Positions 31,866 to 44,767 of a DNA stretch of 64,000 bases are shown one piece after another; the first letter of the stretch is position 1, and every line of letters begins with the position of its first letter. This DNA is from Hanleya hanleyi (lineage: Eukaryota > Mollusca > Polyplacophora > Lepidopleurida > Hanleyidae). The translations under genes were made by a program, and so were the position numbers. Location of the stretch: assembly GCA_036873755.1 (NCBI GenBank), contig JAVTVY010047868.1, forward strand, positions 1 through 64,000, given 5' to 3'. Below the pieces are notes generated by a model. The model was not told the DNA's origin, did no database searches, and was given only the letters and a program-made list of their open reading frames with translations.

Positions 31866-32769
31866 GATAAGGACATTTGGAGGACGATTGATCTTTGACC
31901 CCTGCGGACACCCATGCCTGGTGCACCCTGTGCCCCACGGGCTAGTGTAACAGCAGTGGCTCTGATGCTCTATACTTGAAACTGGTTGCAATGTAAATAC
32001 ATTGTAACAGGAAAGTCCTAAGTAAAAATATAGAAAATTAATAGTTGACAATCTTTGACCTTGACCTCTGGTGACCTAATTACCTCAAAATGTAGCTTAA
32101 CTAATCGCTGAATAGACCTAAGACATGACCATTAGCGTTTGGAGTAGTTATTTGTCAAAATATGCAACTAATTTCAAGCTGTCCAACTTCATACAATTTT
32201 GCCCGTTTTTAGCGCAATAAAAAGACCATTTTTGAAAATGCGTCAAAAACAGTTCTGTGCTACGGTCTAAATAATAATAAACTCCACTTGTTTAGACTTA
32301 TTATAGACTTGGGTACTTCTTGGCTTCCATTTGAATCCATTTAGGTTAAGAAAGTCCCATTGGTATGGTATCGGCAGCGAGTTTTCCTACAGGTTGTCAC
32401 GTTTTAGACAGGGGTCAGATTTCGTGACCTTTTGACCTCTGGTGACCAACGTAATTGACATATTAGCATATAACAGATACCAACGTATAGAGGATCACAT
32501 TACCAGCATTTCGAGTGGCCAAATGTCACTATATCACCATTACTTGCAAAGTTATTCAACTTTATATTTCCCCTACCCCCAAATCTGGTCCCTCAGATTG
32601 GACTCGGGTGTCCATCTTTAAGAGGTGATTACTACCATTAAGCTGTGAGTCCCGGATTGCTTTCAAAGTTTCTTTTCATCTATGGGCAGAGGACTTCCAA
32701 CAAAAATAATGAGAATTTGCCACCCCGGGTGGTACCGATATCTGGTCTAGCTCATGGACTAATAGCCTT

Positions 32770-33080
32770 CCTTTCACGTCACACCCGTCCAGTCGGAGGC
32801 TTCACCACGAATGCTTCAAATTGATACCTCCTGCGATCAATTCAGACCAATGCCGCCAACAGAGTTATGCCCTGTCAGAGTTGTCTTCCTTGCGCCCAGA
32901 GTGCAGAATGTATAGATGGCGCTACGGTCTTAAATTTCGCCTCACCCGGGGTAGCGGGGAAATTCGCTCAACGGACGTCATTTTCTTCTACCGATATGAC
33001 AAAAACGGACCTGCACGGATGTTTTTCAACTTTTGCGAGCGATTGTATCATGCTGTACTATACAAAACTAACGGGCCGGT
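32770..33080. repeat. Direct repeat copy, pairs with 25898-26273
   Basis: Same order of words as 25898-26273 (CACGAATGCTTCAAATTGAT, CAATGCCGCCAACAGAG, GATGGCGCTACGG, GCGAGCGATTGTATCATG). It continues the repeat unit into which the 4-kb palindrome was inserted. Confidence 0.8.
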
Positions 33081-34550
33081 GTATGTATCAATGGTAATGC
33101 AATGATACCACCGAAGACAACATATTTGTGATTTGCGGGTCAGTTCTGCATGTATTTATAGATCACGCGAATTGAGGAGTAGAATAGAACAGCCTTCATG
33201 GCTATACGGATCGACCATCATGTATATCACGGATCACTGGCGCTGTATATCATGCTCCTGTGCATGGACAGTTGGATTGACTAGCAACCGGCTACTGTTT
33301 ACATGTTGTCCGAGCTTAATTATCAATCAACTATCCATTCCCGGCGATTTGGGCGACTCGCCGCGAATTTGAAGTCTCGTTGAGATGGGACTACTTTCTG
33401 TCCGTTGAGGCTTATCCCCGGAAGTGAAGCCTCACCGCCTGACATGAGTACCTCAACGCGGATGAATGCCGCAGAGGAATACATTCCCAGGAATCAGTGC
33501 ACTCAGCGACCTTTATAGCGGCCTTGGTCACTACGAAAGTAGGTTAATAGTCTTCGAAAAAGTCGGTCAATAATCTCTGTCTATACTACTCCCGTGGCAT
33601 CTGTCACCTGTTACGAAAGCCTTTATTCTAGTTTTAATAAGAGAAACGACCTCGTTTTTTAGACTGTCTGACATGTACGTTCAAACATTTTACAACCGCG
33701 CGAACATACGCATCGGGATTGCATGCTGTGGAAATGATCGATATCAACCTCCAAACAGAGTTATCTCCCCCTCTTCCCAGTCGAAGACCCTGCCTTCATT
33801 CACTTACAAATGGTGAAAAAAACAACGCCCTGGCATTCTCCTCATAGTGCGTCCTCAGCAAGTCGTGTATCCTTTGACGGAGATTACAAGTGCGAGATAA
33901 TCAGAACTGTCTATCGCAACAACTTGAATTAAGCAGAACTAATCAATTTGGTGTATTACACAGACAAAAGCAAACAAACATTAGCGGTGATTATTGAATA
34001 GATATTCACCTCTTTACAACAACAACAATACATCACAGCTAACGGTCGTTTGTTTGAAAGATATCAGCAACCTTTTTTTTCGGAATAAAAACAAATATAA
34101 TATCTTAGTATGCTGATGGGGACATTTTGGCTGGTAAGATCTAGGTTTGTGAAATGCTGTTTTGGTACAGCGCTACCTATTGAGTGAATGATGGCAGGGG
34201 TGAATAATATAGTATAATGGCAAACAACCCTATTCGAAGGTTGGGTCGAAAAACCGGGGTGCACTTGTGCTCTTTGTTTCATCATCCGAGCTTCACACGG
34301 CGAAACAATGCTAAACATAAGTCACTCCAAACAGAAAAGGAGGTCAGTTGTGGCTTGATTTGGTGAAATGTAAAAGCACGACCGTCTTGCGAAAGATAAA
34401 ATGGGGTCTTATCAAACAGGGGTTGAGAGAAACTTGAGAGAGATACAATATTCAGTAATCCTTTCATGTGAGGTGAATTTTTTCGGATGACAGAATAATC
34501 CGACTTTTCTACATGCACAGACTGAACCATTCAGTAACAAATATGCGTAT
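33081..34550. other. No gene; one diverged repeat at 33375-33500
   Basis: No coding feature that I can support. 33375-33500 resembles the inner end of the 4104-4552 arm (GGGACTACTTTCTGTCCG, CAACGCGGATGAATG). Confidence 0.5.
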
Positions 34551-35143
34551 TTAACCCTACTTGGTCTTGGGGGGGGGGGAGGATGCCGCCCCCCCCCCCA
34601 CCAAACTTTCTGCGCTATCCCCGGAACGACAAAAAATGTAGAGCTGAAACTCCGTGACTTTATAGTTTATCATATTGGGGTCATTTTGAGCCTATTTGCA
34701 TGACCCCCGAGCAGCGGATCATGGGAAAATTTAAGATGGCGGCCACGTGGGGTCCCTGAAAAGTTATGTTTTTTGTCATATTTCTTCAAAATTTCTGCTT
34801 TTCCGCGATGAAAAGCGGGCAAAAACTATTTTATTTCACATCACATTAATATTTACTAATTTAGCATGCAGTTCTTACAGAGAAATTGCATAAATAAAAA
34901 ATTCGGAAAATCTGACTGAAAAATCGACCACAAAATGACGTTTTTGAAAATGACCTCACTCTGACGACATCAAAGCGGCCATCTTGGATTTTTACATTTC
35001 TGGTAGAGCCTGAGCCAAGGGTATAGTGTGGTAAGTTTCAGCCCCATAGCTCAAGAGGTAAGAAAAATAATTAGTGGGGGGGGGAGCATTTCGGCCCCCC
35101 AGGCCACAACAGGTCCCCAAAAGCGCAGGCCAGATAGGGTTAA
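34551..35143. mobile_element. TTAA-flanked MITE, piggyBac-like
   Basis: 593 bases bounded by TTAACCCTAC at the left and TAGGGTTAA at the right, giving a TTAA target duplication and CCC-starting inverted termini, the hallmark of piggyBac-type elements. Runs of G and C near both ends form subterminal hairpins. There is no transposase frame. A solo end of the same family is at 20755. Confidence 0.7.
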
Positions 35144-35399
35144 CAAAATTACAGTAAATAAACAAACACGAAAGGCTCATCATTTCTCGCTGCAAGAACA
35201 TTTGGAAGAAATTGTTCGTCGAAAGTAGCATCTTGTGTATCAGAATTTGACAAAGATAAAAAGTACCAAAATGCTTTGCATTATAAGTATTCACCAGATC
35301 TGCATTAAAACAGCATAAATGACATGTGTGTGAATTTTCAGGTTGCTGTGATTTGTCATTTTTAAGATATTTAGATGTTTTTCAGGGTACCACTAATCT

Positions 35400-38300
35400 C
35401 ATTACAACAACCTGAAGAAACATTTTTCAGAAATCATTGGCTTAACCAATAACTTAAAATTCAACTTCTCCGTATTGGTATTTCTGAGTGCTGGTTGCAT
35501 CCCTCCACTGAGAAATTGTTTGATATTCCAGGGTATCAGCCCTTTACTTCTTCCAGAGTCAAAAGAAAAGGCGGAGGACTGGTCTTATACATCGATGAGA
35601 AATTCTCTGAATGTTTAGTAAGGGAGGACCTATCCTTCCGCGAAGACGATGGTGAATATGAATCCTTGTTCGTGGAAATGAAGGAAAGCCCCATGTCTTA
35701 CATAATCGGTGTTATTTATCGCCCACCTGGAAAAAATGTAGAATTATTCAATGATGGTATGACATCTCTGTTGGAAATCATCAAACCAGAGAAAAAGAAT
35801 TGCATAATCATGGGCGACTTCAACATAGACCTTTTTAAAACTGAGCGTCATGGCCCATCTAAAAATTTCCTTGATATCATGAGATCGCATTATTTCCTCC
35901 CCAAAATAACAAAACCGACTAGAGTTAAATCCAATTCTGCTACACTAATTGATAACATTTTCTTGAATTTCCATGAAGACTGTCTTATGTCTGGAATACT
36001 TCACTCAGACGTCACTGATCATTTCCCTATTTTTCATATTAACAACAACGAATTTTCAAAACAGAAACAATCCAGTAGCATAAAATTTCGAAGAATAACC
36101 AAGGAACAAAAAGATATGTTTAAACAAAAGTTGAAAAATACCGATTGGAATGACGTCATTAACGAACAAGACGTAAACAAAGCCACCGATACTTTCTCGG
36201 CTAAGTTTAATGAAACCTACAACAGCTGTTTTGCAGCAGTAACAATAAATCGAAACAGAAACCAGATTATTAAACCATGGATTAGTCCCGCAATTTTGAA
36301 ATCAAAAAGAGAAAAAAATAGACTATTTAGACAGTATATCGAACGCAAAGACCCAATCATTACGAAACAGTATCGCGATTACAGAAATAAACTAAATCAT
36401 ACCCTGAGACTGGCCAAACGGAATTATTATGAAAATAAATTTAATCAGCATAATAACAGTATCAAAGGCACCTGGAAAATTCTAAATGAGCTAATGAATC
36501 GCAAAAAATCAACGAGTTTACCTAAAAAATTCAAAATAAATGATCATGAGATAACCGACCCACTTGATATTGCCAACGGCTTCAACAATTATTTCAGTAC
36601 CATTGCTTCTAACCTGGAATCAAATATCCCTGACACAACAAAGAACTTCAGAGAATTTCTAACTACCAATTACCAAAATAATTTTTCACTGGACGATTGT
36701 ACAGCTGAAGAAGTAACCAGTATTATAGCGGATTTTAACAATGGCGCAGCTGGTATTGACGGTATACGAACTTCTATAATCAAAACAATTGCCAATCTCA
36801 TATGTGAGCCATTATGTCATCTAGCTAACATGTCATTTCGACAGGGTCAAGTACCCAATTCCATGAAAACTGCTATAGTAACGCCAATATTTAAATCTGG
36901 CGATAAAGAATTATTAGAAAATTATCGCCCAATATCAGTACTTACCTGTTTTAGTAAAGGGCTAGAGAAGCTAGTGGCAAATAGAATGCATATATTTTTG
37001 AACGAACAGAATATCTTATATTTAAACCAGTTCGGTTTCAGACAAAACCATTCCACCGCTTTGGCTGCTCTATCCTTATACGAGAAATTAGTAGCTGCCA
37101 AGGAATCACACGAATACAGTATAGTCACCTTTTTAGATTTATCAAAAGCTTTCGACACTGTTAATCACGAAGTACTGTTGTATAAGCTGGATCATTATGG
37201 TTTCCGAGGAATCACAAACACCTGGTTCCAGACTTATTTATCTTCTAGATCCCAGTGTGTCAAGTTCAATGATACAATGTCGTCGACGACTTGTATGAGC
37301 TGTGGAGTGCCACAAGGCTCAATATTAGGTCATATTCTGTTTCTACTTTATATAAATGATATTAGTAATGTTTCTCACATACTTGACATTCTACTCTTTG
37401 CTGATGATACTAGTGTCTTTCTCTCAGACGACGATTATGCTAACCTCATTAGAGGTATATCACTCGAACTGGAGAAACTACATACTTGGTTCTCCTGCAA
37501 CAAATTGTCTCTTAATATAGCTAAGACGACATTTATGTTCATAAAACCAAACAAACGATCAAACATTGAAGCTCCAACATTGTCTATTAATGGACAATCA
37601 ATAGAACATGTGGAAAATTTTAAATTCCTGGGAGTTTATTTCAATAATAAACTGAATTGGCTGACACATATAACTGAAATCGCCAAGAAGCTATCAAGAA
37701 ATTTAGGGGTTATAAATCATATCAAAAACCATGTTAATAAAAAAACATTATTCATATTGTATTACTCCCTCATTTGTCCCTATTTGACATATTGCAATAT
37801 TGTTTGGGGCAATACCTACATAACTCACCTTACTCCATTCATAACTCTCCAAAAAGGTATGAACACACCGACCCTCTGCTTAAAAATCTGAATACTCTCA
37901 CACTATACCAAAACTCAACAATTACCTTCTTTTACAATACGTCCACAAGTTCAGTTATCACCCCTCGCTTCTGCCCATTAACCACCAGAGTTACTTTACA
38001 CGCATATCCAATGTACATCGATATGCTACTAGAAATTCTAGAATCAACCTGTATCAACCCTTTTATTCTTTTGATCTTTCATTCTTCACTGCCAGAATTA
38101 AAGGTCCGAGGCTGTGGAACAAACTACCCATCCATCTCAAAACAATAGATTCTGTCTCTCTATGTAAGTCGCAGTTGAAAAAACATCTCGTACTGGACTG
38201 AGTTTCACATTCTGTAAGCAAGGCCGACCATGGGTAGTTTTTTTGTTATTCACCGGTTCAGAAAATTTATTACCTATACTGAAGTTTTTCTAACTGAATT

Positions 38301-38505
38301 ACAATATATTAAATCTTCAGTGATGGTTTTATAATACTATATTATTTTCTTTTGGGATAGAACAAACCCCCTGCGGTTTTATTCCCGCCAGTTATACATC
38401 ATATATCTTCCTGTCAACATACTGCTACGGATATCATCGTTTTCAAGATATATTATTGATCATGTATGTATAAATTGGAACTGGTGAATAAATTGAATTG
38501 AATTG
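35400..38505 (+). mobile_element. Non-LTR retrotransposon (CR1/L2-like), 5'-truncated
   Basis: The element comprises an endonuclease-RT ORF, a short 3' UTR, and a tail of AATTGAATTGAATTG at 38490-38505. Coding similarity starts near 35407 in a frame one base off, so the 5' end is truncated or lies further up without recognisable sequence. Similar ATTGA-type tails occur at 49110-49130 and 49980 (inverted), so related LINEs are common here. Confidence 0.88.
35495..37891 (+). pseudogene. LINE ORF2: AP-type endonuclease plus reverse transcriptase
   Basis: The 798-residue frame nicks target DNA and reverse transcribes from the nick. Endonuclease motifs are GVIYRPPG, IMGDFN (about residue 106), SATLIDNIF and SDVTDHFPIF (about 172). 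RT motifs are YRPISVL, FLDLSKAFDTVNH, CGVPQGSILG (about 603) and the catalytic FADD (about 635). The N-terminal endonuclease strand (NLKKHFSEI to FNFSV, 35410-35476) is out of frame by one base just upstream of ISECWLHPS. The C-terminal end is lost to a frameshift near 37855: sequence such as RYEHTDPLLKNLNTLTLY and the KGPRLWNKLP-like block near 38100 continues in other frames to about 38200. All key residues are present, but the element is not intact. Confidence 0.9.
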
Positions 38506-38860
38506 CTGAAATGCAGCAGCAACCAGCGTCTTGTCGCAAGGAATGCGAAGCCGAATGTCAGGAGAATCCGACAAAGCGTTTGAACGTTATCGCTTGCGAA
38601 AAATTCAAACAGACATCCACGGACATACACGGACATCCACGGACACAAAGAAGCAAGACCCATTTTGACCCAGTGGCACCACTTTCAGGCAGATGTTGCT
38701 GAAATGCGATACCAAGTGGCGTCTTGTCACAAGGAATGCATATGCCGAATTTCGGAAGAATCCAACAAAGTGTTTGGAAGATATTGCTTGCGGAAAATTC
38801 AAACAGACATCGACGGACACAAAGAAGCAAGAACCATTTTAAGACCCCGACCGCGTTGCG
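38506..38860. repeat. Tandem duplication of ~190 bp
   Basis: Two direct copies (38507-38697, 38698-38860) share TGCTGAAATGC, CTTGTCRCAAGGAATGC, AAATTCAAACAGACATC and ACACAAAGAAGCAAG. The first contains a short GGACATCCAC/GGACATACAC expansion. A diverged inverted copy lies at 56400-56610. Confidence 0.85.
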
Positions 38861-40127
38861 GCGGGAGACAAAAATATGGCGGCATCTCGATGAAGTTAAA
38901 ACAGTTTCCCGGTCACACACTGTCACCAAGAGCTTGCTGTCCGTTTGCTCGTTGGTCGTTTGGGTCAGTAAACTGGGTGACTTTGGGAATAGGGTAACGG
39001 CACGGAGATTTAACGCTTTAGGAAAGTAAATACATGCAAAATACAATTCATATAAACTTGGCCTAATACTATCACTATTTCTCACTTGAAGTATCAGATC
39101 TCTACAGTTGAGACAATTGGTGTGGATAAATATCAATTGTCGACGGTTAAAAATGAAGATCGATGTTGAGACAAATACAGATTTCATTACACATGACGGA
39201 ATCAATGAGCCAGCTGGAGAGGTCCATCATCCTAACGCATGGCACGAACATACGTAGAAACTCCTGTACGAACGTGCCCCCATCACAAAATAGAAAACAA
39301 ATCTTTTTCCTGCAAACTGCCGCCGATTATATTTCTTTCAAATATGTTAGGCCGGTTGTAATATGATTTTTCTAAAGAAAAACAAAGAAGTATGCTCCAT
39401 TAGAGTGAGGAATAAAATAGCTAATTCGCACAACTTCGGTTTGGTCTCGCGTAGAATCCCACAGTCTTGCGCTTCGAGCACTCAAGTGAAATTGACATGT
39501 CTGATATTTGCGATTCCCAGGTCAAAATATTTGAATACGGATAATTTCATTGGCTCGTCTAAATGGAGCGGACATGTGACTTGATGCTTGGGGAAGCTGA
39601 CATCGGGCGAAATACACGGAGAATGAAGCCAATGAGCTACGCGTAGTGTTAAGTGATGTGAAATGCCCGTAGCAAGTCAAGATGGGAGAGGTCACGCAAA
39701 TGTAGGCCCCAGGTCAAAAGTGAGAGTAATCAGGTACGGATTGGCCTACTGTCATATCTGGATTATTTGTGGCGTTCGCTGTTCAACAACATTCTTTCTG
39801 CTCACGTAGGATCTGGAGTCAGGTAATTATGGTTATACACTATATTTTATAACATCATCCTTTAATTATCATCAATGTCAGATATACATCGGAGAGAAAA
39901 ACAGACGAAATGTTCAGAAATACAAAGAAGGAAATTCACACAACATTAATTGTATAAATCGATAATCCGTCAATTGACAGCCAAGATTTCACATCTATAC
40001 TCGTACTGCAAATATTCCACTAACCAAATCTGAAGGGACGTCCGATAGGACGGAAGGAAATGTCCTTCTCATTCCCACATAAAGGTAGCAAATGAGCTGA
40101 TGTCGGTTTTAACATCAGTTCTACTGG
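38861..40127. other. No feature recognised
   Basis: No domain-bearing frame, no obvious inverted or tandem repeat. Probably unique intergenic sequence. Confidence 0.45.
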
Positions 40128-41700
40128 GTGTCTCTTTACCGTTTTCCCATTCCTGGGTATCCTCAGCCTACATACCCATTCAGCGTCAGTCGACCAGTCC
40201 CTTCGCATCGCAGAAAATGGTTGTAGTAGGTCTTCTCCCTCATTTCTAAATCTAAAATCAAGAATTTTACGAAGGAAAATTAGTTTTCCAGTTTTCGCTC
40301 CGTACGCGCAACTTTTGACCCAGGTTTTTTTACGCTCCCAGAAAGTTTTCTTTGTGGGCTTTGTTCTCATCCGCCGTTCATATTGCATCTTGCAAAGGCC
40401 TTAACATCGCAATGGTCAGTTGAACGAGGTGTCTGTGTAGGGGAGATTGGGGTACATTGGGACATTTTTCACCTTTTTGCAAAAATCTCTGTTATTATTG
40501 TCGTGCAGTGAAGCCTTCTGTACTCTCGATATAACTTATATTTAGTATGACATATTCATACAAAAATTCTGAAATACCTGTTATGCTTTTCTCTAGAATT
40601 TGTTTTTAAAAACGTCAAAAAAGTGTGCCCCGGTTTGCCCCACTATGGGCTACACTGCATGGGACATCCACTGGGGTGCGATGAGACAATAATCAAAATA
40701 CATGTTATATCAAGTATACACTAGTATGTTTCATAGGAGTTTAGAAGATTCAACAGCGATGGTTAAGTTAGCTGCTATTTTAGACCCCTGCTTTACGTAA
40801 AATATTTCCCAGGGACCAAATTTGAGGAAAAAAATATTTTGTATTATTTTCATTCCAACGAAAGCAATTGATTTGAAAGTGTTAGTAAAAGTCATCAAAT
40901 CTGACAGGTTTAGCAATTAATATCATCTAGGAAACAAAATAATGCATTTTAATAACATTTTAGGATGACAGTAAATTTCACCATTTGATTACGGTACTAT
41001 TGTCCCAGTGTGCCCCAGCAAAAGTATCCCAGTCCGCCGCAGGATATTTTCCGTTTTATGAAAAAAATAATAATACATACATCTCAGATAATGAATCAAT
41101 ATAATTTAAATTGTACCTTTGTCCATCCTTTCTCAGTAGTAACAAAACAGCAATGAAGCACAGCTGAAAAATTGGTATAACAAAATATCATCCTCAGTCC
41201 TCAAAATTTACTATTTTTTGTTCATAATTTTGTACCAATGACAGTTTTTATTTGGAATCAATATAGGTGTTGTATGGGGGGGAGATAGCTTTCTGTTGAT
41301 AATATTGTAATGTGCTTCCTGTACTTAACAAAGGAACTAGACGACTTGTCCCACTGTGCCCAATGACCCACTGTACCCCAATCTCCCCTGCCGTTTTCCC
41401 CGAACTGGGAATCCTCAGCAAACATATCCACTCAGCGTCACTCAGAGTAGGTCTTCCCCCTCATTCCTCAACCTAAAATCAATCATTTTACGAAAGAATG
41501 TCAGTTTTGCAGTTTTCGCTCCGTACGAGTAAGCTTTGACCTATGACATGCTCAAGACCACCCCCAACACGTGTGCTACATGTATTTAGATAGAAAAACC
41601 TGAATTATTTCACGAAAGAATGTCAGTTTTTCAGCTTTCGCTCCGGACGCGTAAGCTTTGACCCATGACATGCTCAAGGGCACTCACCCTAATCACAGGT
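40128..41700. repeat. Three direct repeats around a MITE
   Basis: Copies near 40128-40330, 41390-41545 and 41600-41690 share CCGTTTTCCC, GGTATCCTCAGC, TTTTACGAAAGAA, CAGTTTTCGCTCCGTACG and GCTTTGACC. The first two flank the element at 40439-41389. Confidence 0.8.
40439..41389. mobile_element. ~950-bp non-autonomous DNA transposon
   Basis: The terminal inverted repeats are AGGGGAGATTGGGGTACA at the left and its complement at the right (TGTACCCCAATCTCCCCT), with GGGAC/GTCCC words just inside. The interior is AT-rich with repeated CCCAGTGTGCCCC-like words and no transposase. I recall this terminus from several animal genomes but cannot name the superfamily. No clear target duplication was seen. 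Confidence 0.8.
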
Positions 41701-41825
41701 ATGCGCTACATGTATTTAGATAGAAAAACCTGAATAACTCATTAATTTATTAACCATATTTTTACGTTATACACTGCAAATAGAAAGTATTTTAAACGAA
41801 CTAAATTGGACGCAATTTGGTCAGT

Positions 41826-42405
41826 GTAACACTTGACAATTCAGCTTCCCATCTGGCAAAATTGAAATAGGAAGATGGAAAGCTCTCCATCGCTTCCGTA
41901 TTCCAGCTTTCCATCTCGCAAAATTGAAAGTAGAAAGACTGAAAACTCGAATCCGCTCCCCTATTCCTGCTTTCCAAAATGAATCTGTGACTAACAGGAA
42001 TACGAGACTCGGAGAGCGGTACTTCGTTACAGTTGCATGATATATGCAGGCCTCTTTGAAATTAACCATCTTCCCGCTTGTACCTTGCAAATGAAACCAC
42101 ATGTTGTAAAATAGAAATGCTGATATTGGGAGAAAATTTAACAAAGTATGGCGCGGGTATTCCTATGTCATCAATTCATTTTGGAAAGCTGGATTACGGG
42201 AGCGATGTAGAGATTTCTATCTTTCTATTTTCAATTTTGTGAAATGGAAAGCTTGAATACAAGAGAGATGTAGAGCTTTCCACCTTTCCGCTTTCAATTA
42301 TGTGAGAAGAAAATCTCGAATACGGGATTTAGAGCTTCGAACCCATCTTTCTACTTTTAATTTTGCAAGATGGAAAGCTGAATTGTCAAGTTTGACACGG
42401 ACCCA
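41826..42405. mobile_element. ~580-bp inverted-repeat element with internal subrepeats
   Basis: The ends GTAACACTTGACAATTCAGC and GCTGAATTGTCAAGTTTGAC are inverted copies. Inside, the word GATGGAAAGCT with a nearby AAAATTGAAA occurs repeatedly in both orientations (about 41845, 41905, 42240, 42290, 42365), so the whole could fold on itself. No coding content. Confidence 0.7.
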
Positions 42406-43706
42406 ACACGTCGAAATACGAGTAATCTGGTGGCTGTCAAGTTTCCGTAATGTTTTCCCAACTAAAACCAATCTCAACAGAGTCATGCCTTCATGACAAC
42501 GAGATCATGACTCTTACGTAAGTGGAAGGTATGCCACTATTCGACGGCGATGCTCCTTCGATCATAACTCCCTGTTAGGTTATAGATTTTCAAGCGAAAA
42601 TAACTTTCTGGATGTTATACCGAAGATGCATACCTATAACATGATATAGCAGTCTTTTCTTAGCGAAGTTAGTACTTCCATTGAAAACTTCAAATAAGTC
42701 TTTCATTAATCAAGTCAATAAAGGTCTTGACTGTGACGATTCTCGGCCACATTGTGCACCGGGTGCCGAAGGACACTGTCCCCACCGTAGGACTTCAATT
42801 TCTATTTAACAAGACATTCAACAATGGCACAGAGTTATATCCCTTTATCTCGAAATGCCACAACTGGCATTTCGATAAATTAACTAGGCTTTTCAACGAC
42901 GAAATTGGGAATTTCAGGTTACCAGATTCATCGACTGAATTACTCAATTATCACTATTATTGGCGACTGTCCGGTTGTGGTAGTTCCGGATATAATGTGG
43001 GCATTGCATTAAACTGCCCATATTCTGGTAGTTCAAACTTTGGAATTGGCAGATAAACACCCAAAATCAATCTATTCTATAGGAACAGTACATCGCTCCT
43101 TGACCAACTGTTCTGTAGAAACTTCGCATCCATTGCCTTTGCCAAGGTCATATGACCAGGTGGATGTTTTAAATCAATCAAACTAAGCTACGCCACATTC
43201 TAATAGAAGTTTCGAAAACGAAACTCTGTATTGCAACTACTTAATCGGTAACACCCAAGTCTATATACGGTAGTTCGAAATACCCTTGTGGTGGTTCAAT
43301 AAATTAACATTACAGCAACCATATCTGGTATTCCAATAACTTCTGCGAATTACAAACTTCTGAATGAAATTCTTCAAATTTCCACAGCATGTAGTTCTGA
43401 AAACTTGCTTGTCAACTGCAACATATGGAAGCTCGACCTTCCTATAGCGGTCACGCATGAAACTTCCGACAAGTGGCAGTTTGAAATATTTCATTTTTTA
43501 CAGTGTACCAAGCAATTGGACCTTATGTTTTACTGCACTCTTATGTATAATTGTACTTCTACCAAAATATGTAAAATTTGTACAAATGGTAAGAGGATAT
43601 ACAAATATGTTACGGGTCGTCAACCACTGTTTGCCGCTTCGTTGCGTAGCCTACAGCGTCCAATTATCTGAGATATGGTACATCGACGAGAAATGCGTTG
43701 ACCTCG
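42406..43706. other. No supported gene
   Basis: A 109-codon frame at 42727-43056 has no recognisable domain. Words with GGTAGTTC recur between 42980 and 43280. Otherwise unremarkable. Confidence 0.45.
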
Positions 43707-43717
43707 ATGGTTAGTAT

Positions 43718-44498
43718 AGTATAAGCGTAAAAATGGTCCCCTTTTCCAGGGAGGTAACTCTTGATTCCGATAGGGGGCGCTGCGAGATGCGGGGTGACCT
43801 TTGACCTTTGCGTGGCCGCGTACCGTGCAGTATATTGACCTTGGTGGCGGAGTACTATTAGGGTTCAAGTGATCGGGTTGTGGGGCCGAATGACACCTCT
43901 GGGTGGGGAGGGAAACAGTCCGCGAGAAAAAATAGTGCGGCGAACCAATAGTGCGGGTCTGTATTGAAGCCATTTAAACATTTAATACATTTAAAACGTT
44001 AATACATGTAAAATGGGCTTACCTTGAAGTGTCCAAGTTTTATAATTGGGTGTCCGTCCTATAGGGTCTGTACATATTGGATTGCATCAGCGTGGGCTGG
44101 AGGCCAACATCCGGGTTCCGTTGGCACGCGTCCAATTGGCTGGGTGCCAAGTTTTATATGGGTCGGGTATTGGCCTGGTGCCAACATCCGGGTTCTGTTG
44201 GCATGCATCCAATTGGCTGGCTGCCAATTGGTTCAGTGCCAAGTTTTTCGCTATAAAATGGGGTCAGTTTTCAAGTCGGTACCAACATTTTCACTGACCA
44301 TCCGAAGCTATCGACCACACCACTGCCTGCCTAACGGACCTGCCTGCCTACAGACTGCCTGCTTGACGGTGTACCTGACCATTGCCTGCCTGTCTGACGC
44401 TGTACCCGACCACTGCCTGTGTGTAATAATCCGCCTAACCGAGCTGCCTGCCTGCCTGACCAGTCTGTCTACCTCATCTACTTGTGTACCTTTCCACC
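43718..44498. repeat. Polinton 2 left terminal inverted repeat (to gene start)
   Basis: Starts AGTATAAGCGT and contains CCAGGGAGGTAACTCTTGAT, GGTGACCTTTGACC, repeated CCAACATCCGGGTTC and CCAATTGGCTGG units, and a CCTGCCTGAC-type tandem just before the polymerase ATG. It aligns with 55281-56074 in reverse complement with small indels. Confidence 0.88.
44252..44257 (+). promoter_or_regulatory. TATA box of left polymerase gene
   Basis: CGCTATAAAATGG lies ~240 bases before the polymerase ATG. It is conserved as TATAAAAA in the right arm at 55535-55542. Confidence 0.55.
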
Positions 44499-44767
44499 AT
44501 GAGTCGTGATCGTTCAAGATCTCCCCTGAGAGTGCCATATACCGGCGACATTGGAACACCATTCGCCATTGCTTTCACCGTCAACGGCCCATATTGGATT
44601 TGTACAATTTCCGGCTGGTGGAGCTGATACATCTTCCGTCCTACGTGGAGCGTATTTTCAACGACCAAGCCACGTCGTTTCGGGTCAATATGACTTTTGG
44701 CTACATTCTTCGACACAAGGAGACCAATCAACTACGATATTTCTATCCGAGCAGCAACAATCATGTA

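Larger units (their letters stand above)
28786..32761. mobile_element. ~4-kb near-palindromic element with two convergent C2H2 genes
   Basis: Its termini are TAGTCCATGAGC and GCTCATGGACTA. ATA flanks both sides (28783-28785, 32762-32764), and the repeat unit it interrupts reads CCATAGCC elsewhere, so a 3-bp target duplication is plausible. The arms pair across nearly their whole length. The outer ~750 bp is non-coding, followed by a hairpin region, a GGCGTTAA promoter array, and a C2H2 gene in each arm (copies d and e). The two genes meet tail to tail around 30800-31100, separated by one cassette 3' end, a (TTG) microsatellite and (ACTC) repeats. The left arm is longer because of the insertion at 29545-29862. 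Confidence 0.85.

Noticed and set aside
31857..32460. Short frames in the palindrome arms as genes
   Set aside because: The same region in the opposite arm is not open in the same frame, and no domain is present.
38558..39205. 215-codon minus-strand frame
   Set aside because: It runs through the tandem 190-bp repeat and contains its repeated words; no domain.
42727..43056. 109-codon open frame as a host gene
   Set aside because: No recognisable family; GGTAGTTC words in and after it suggest repeat origin.
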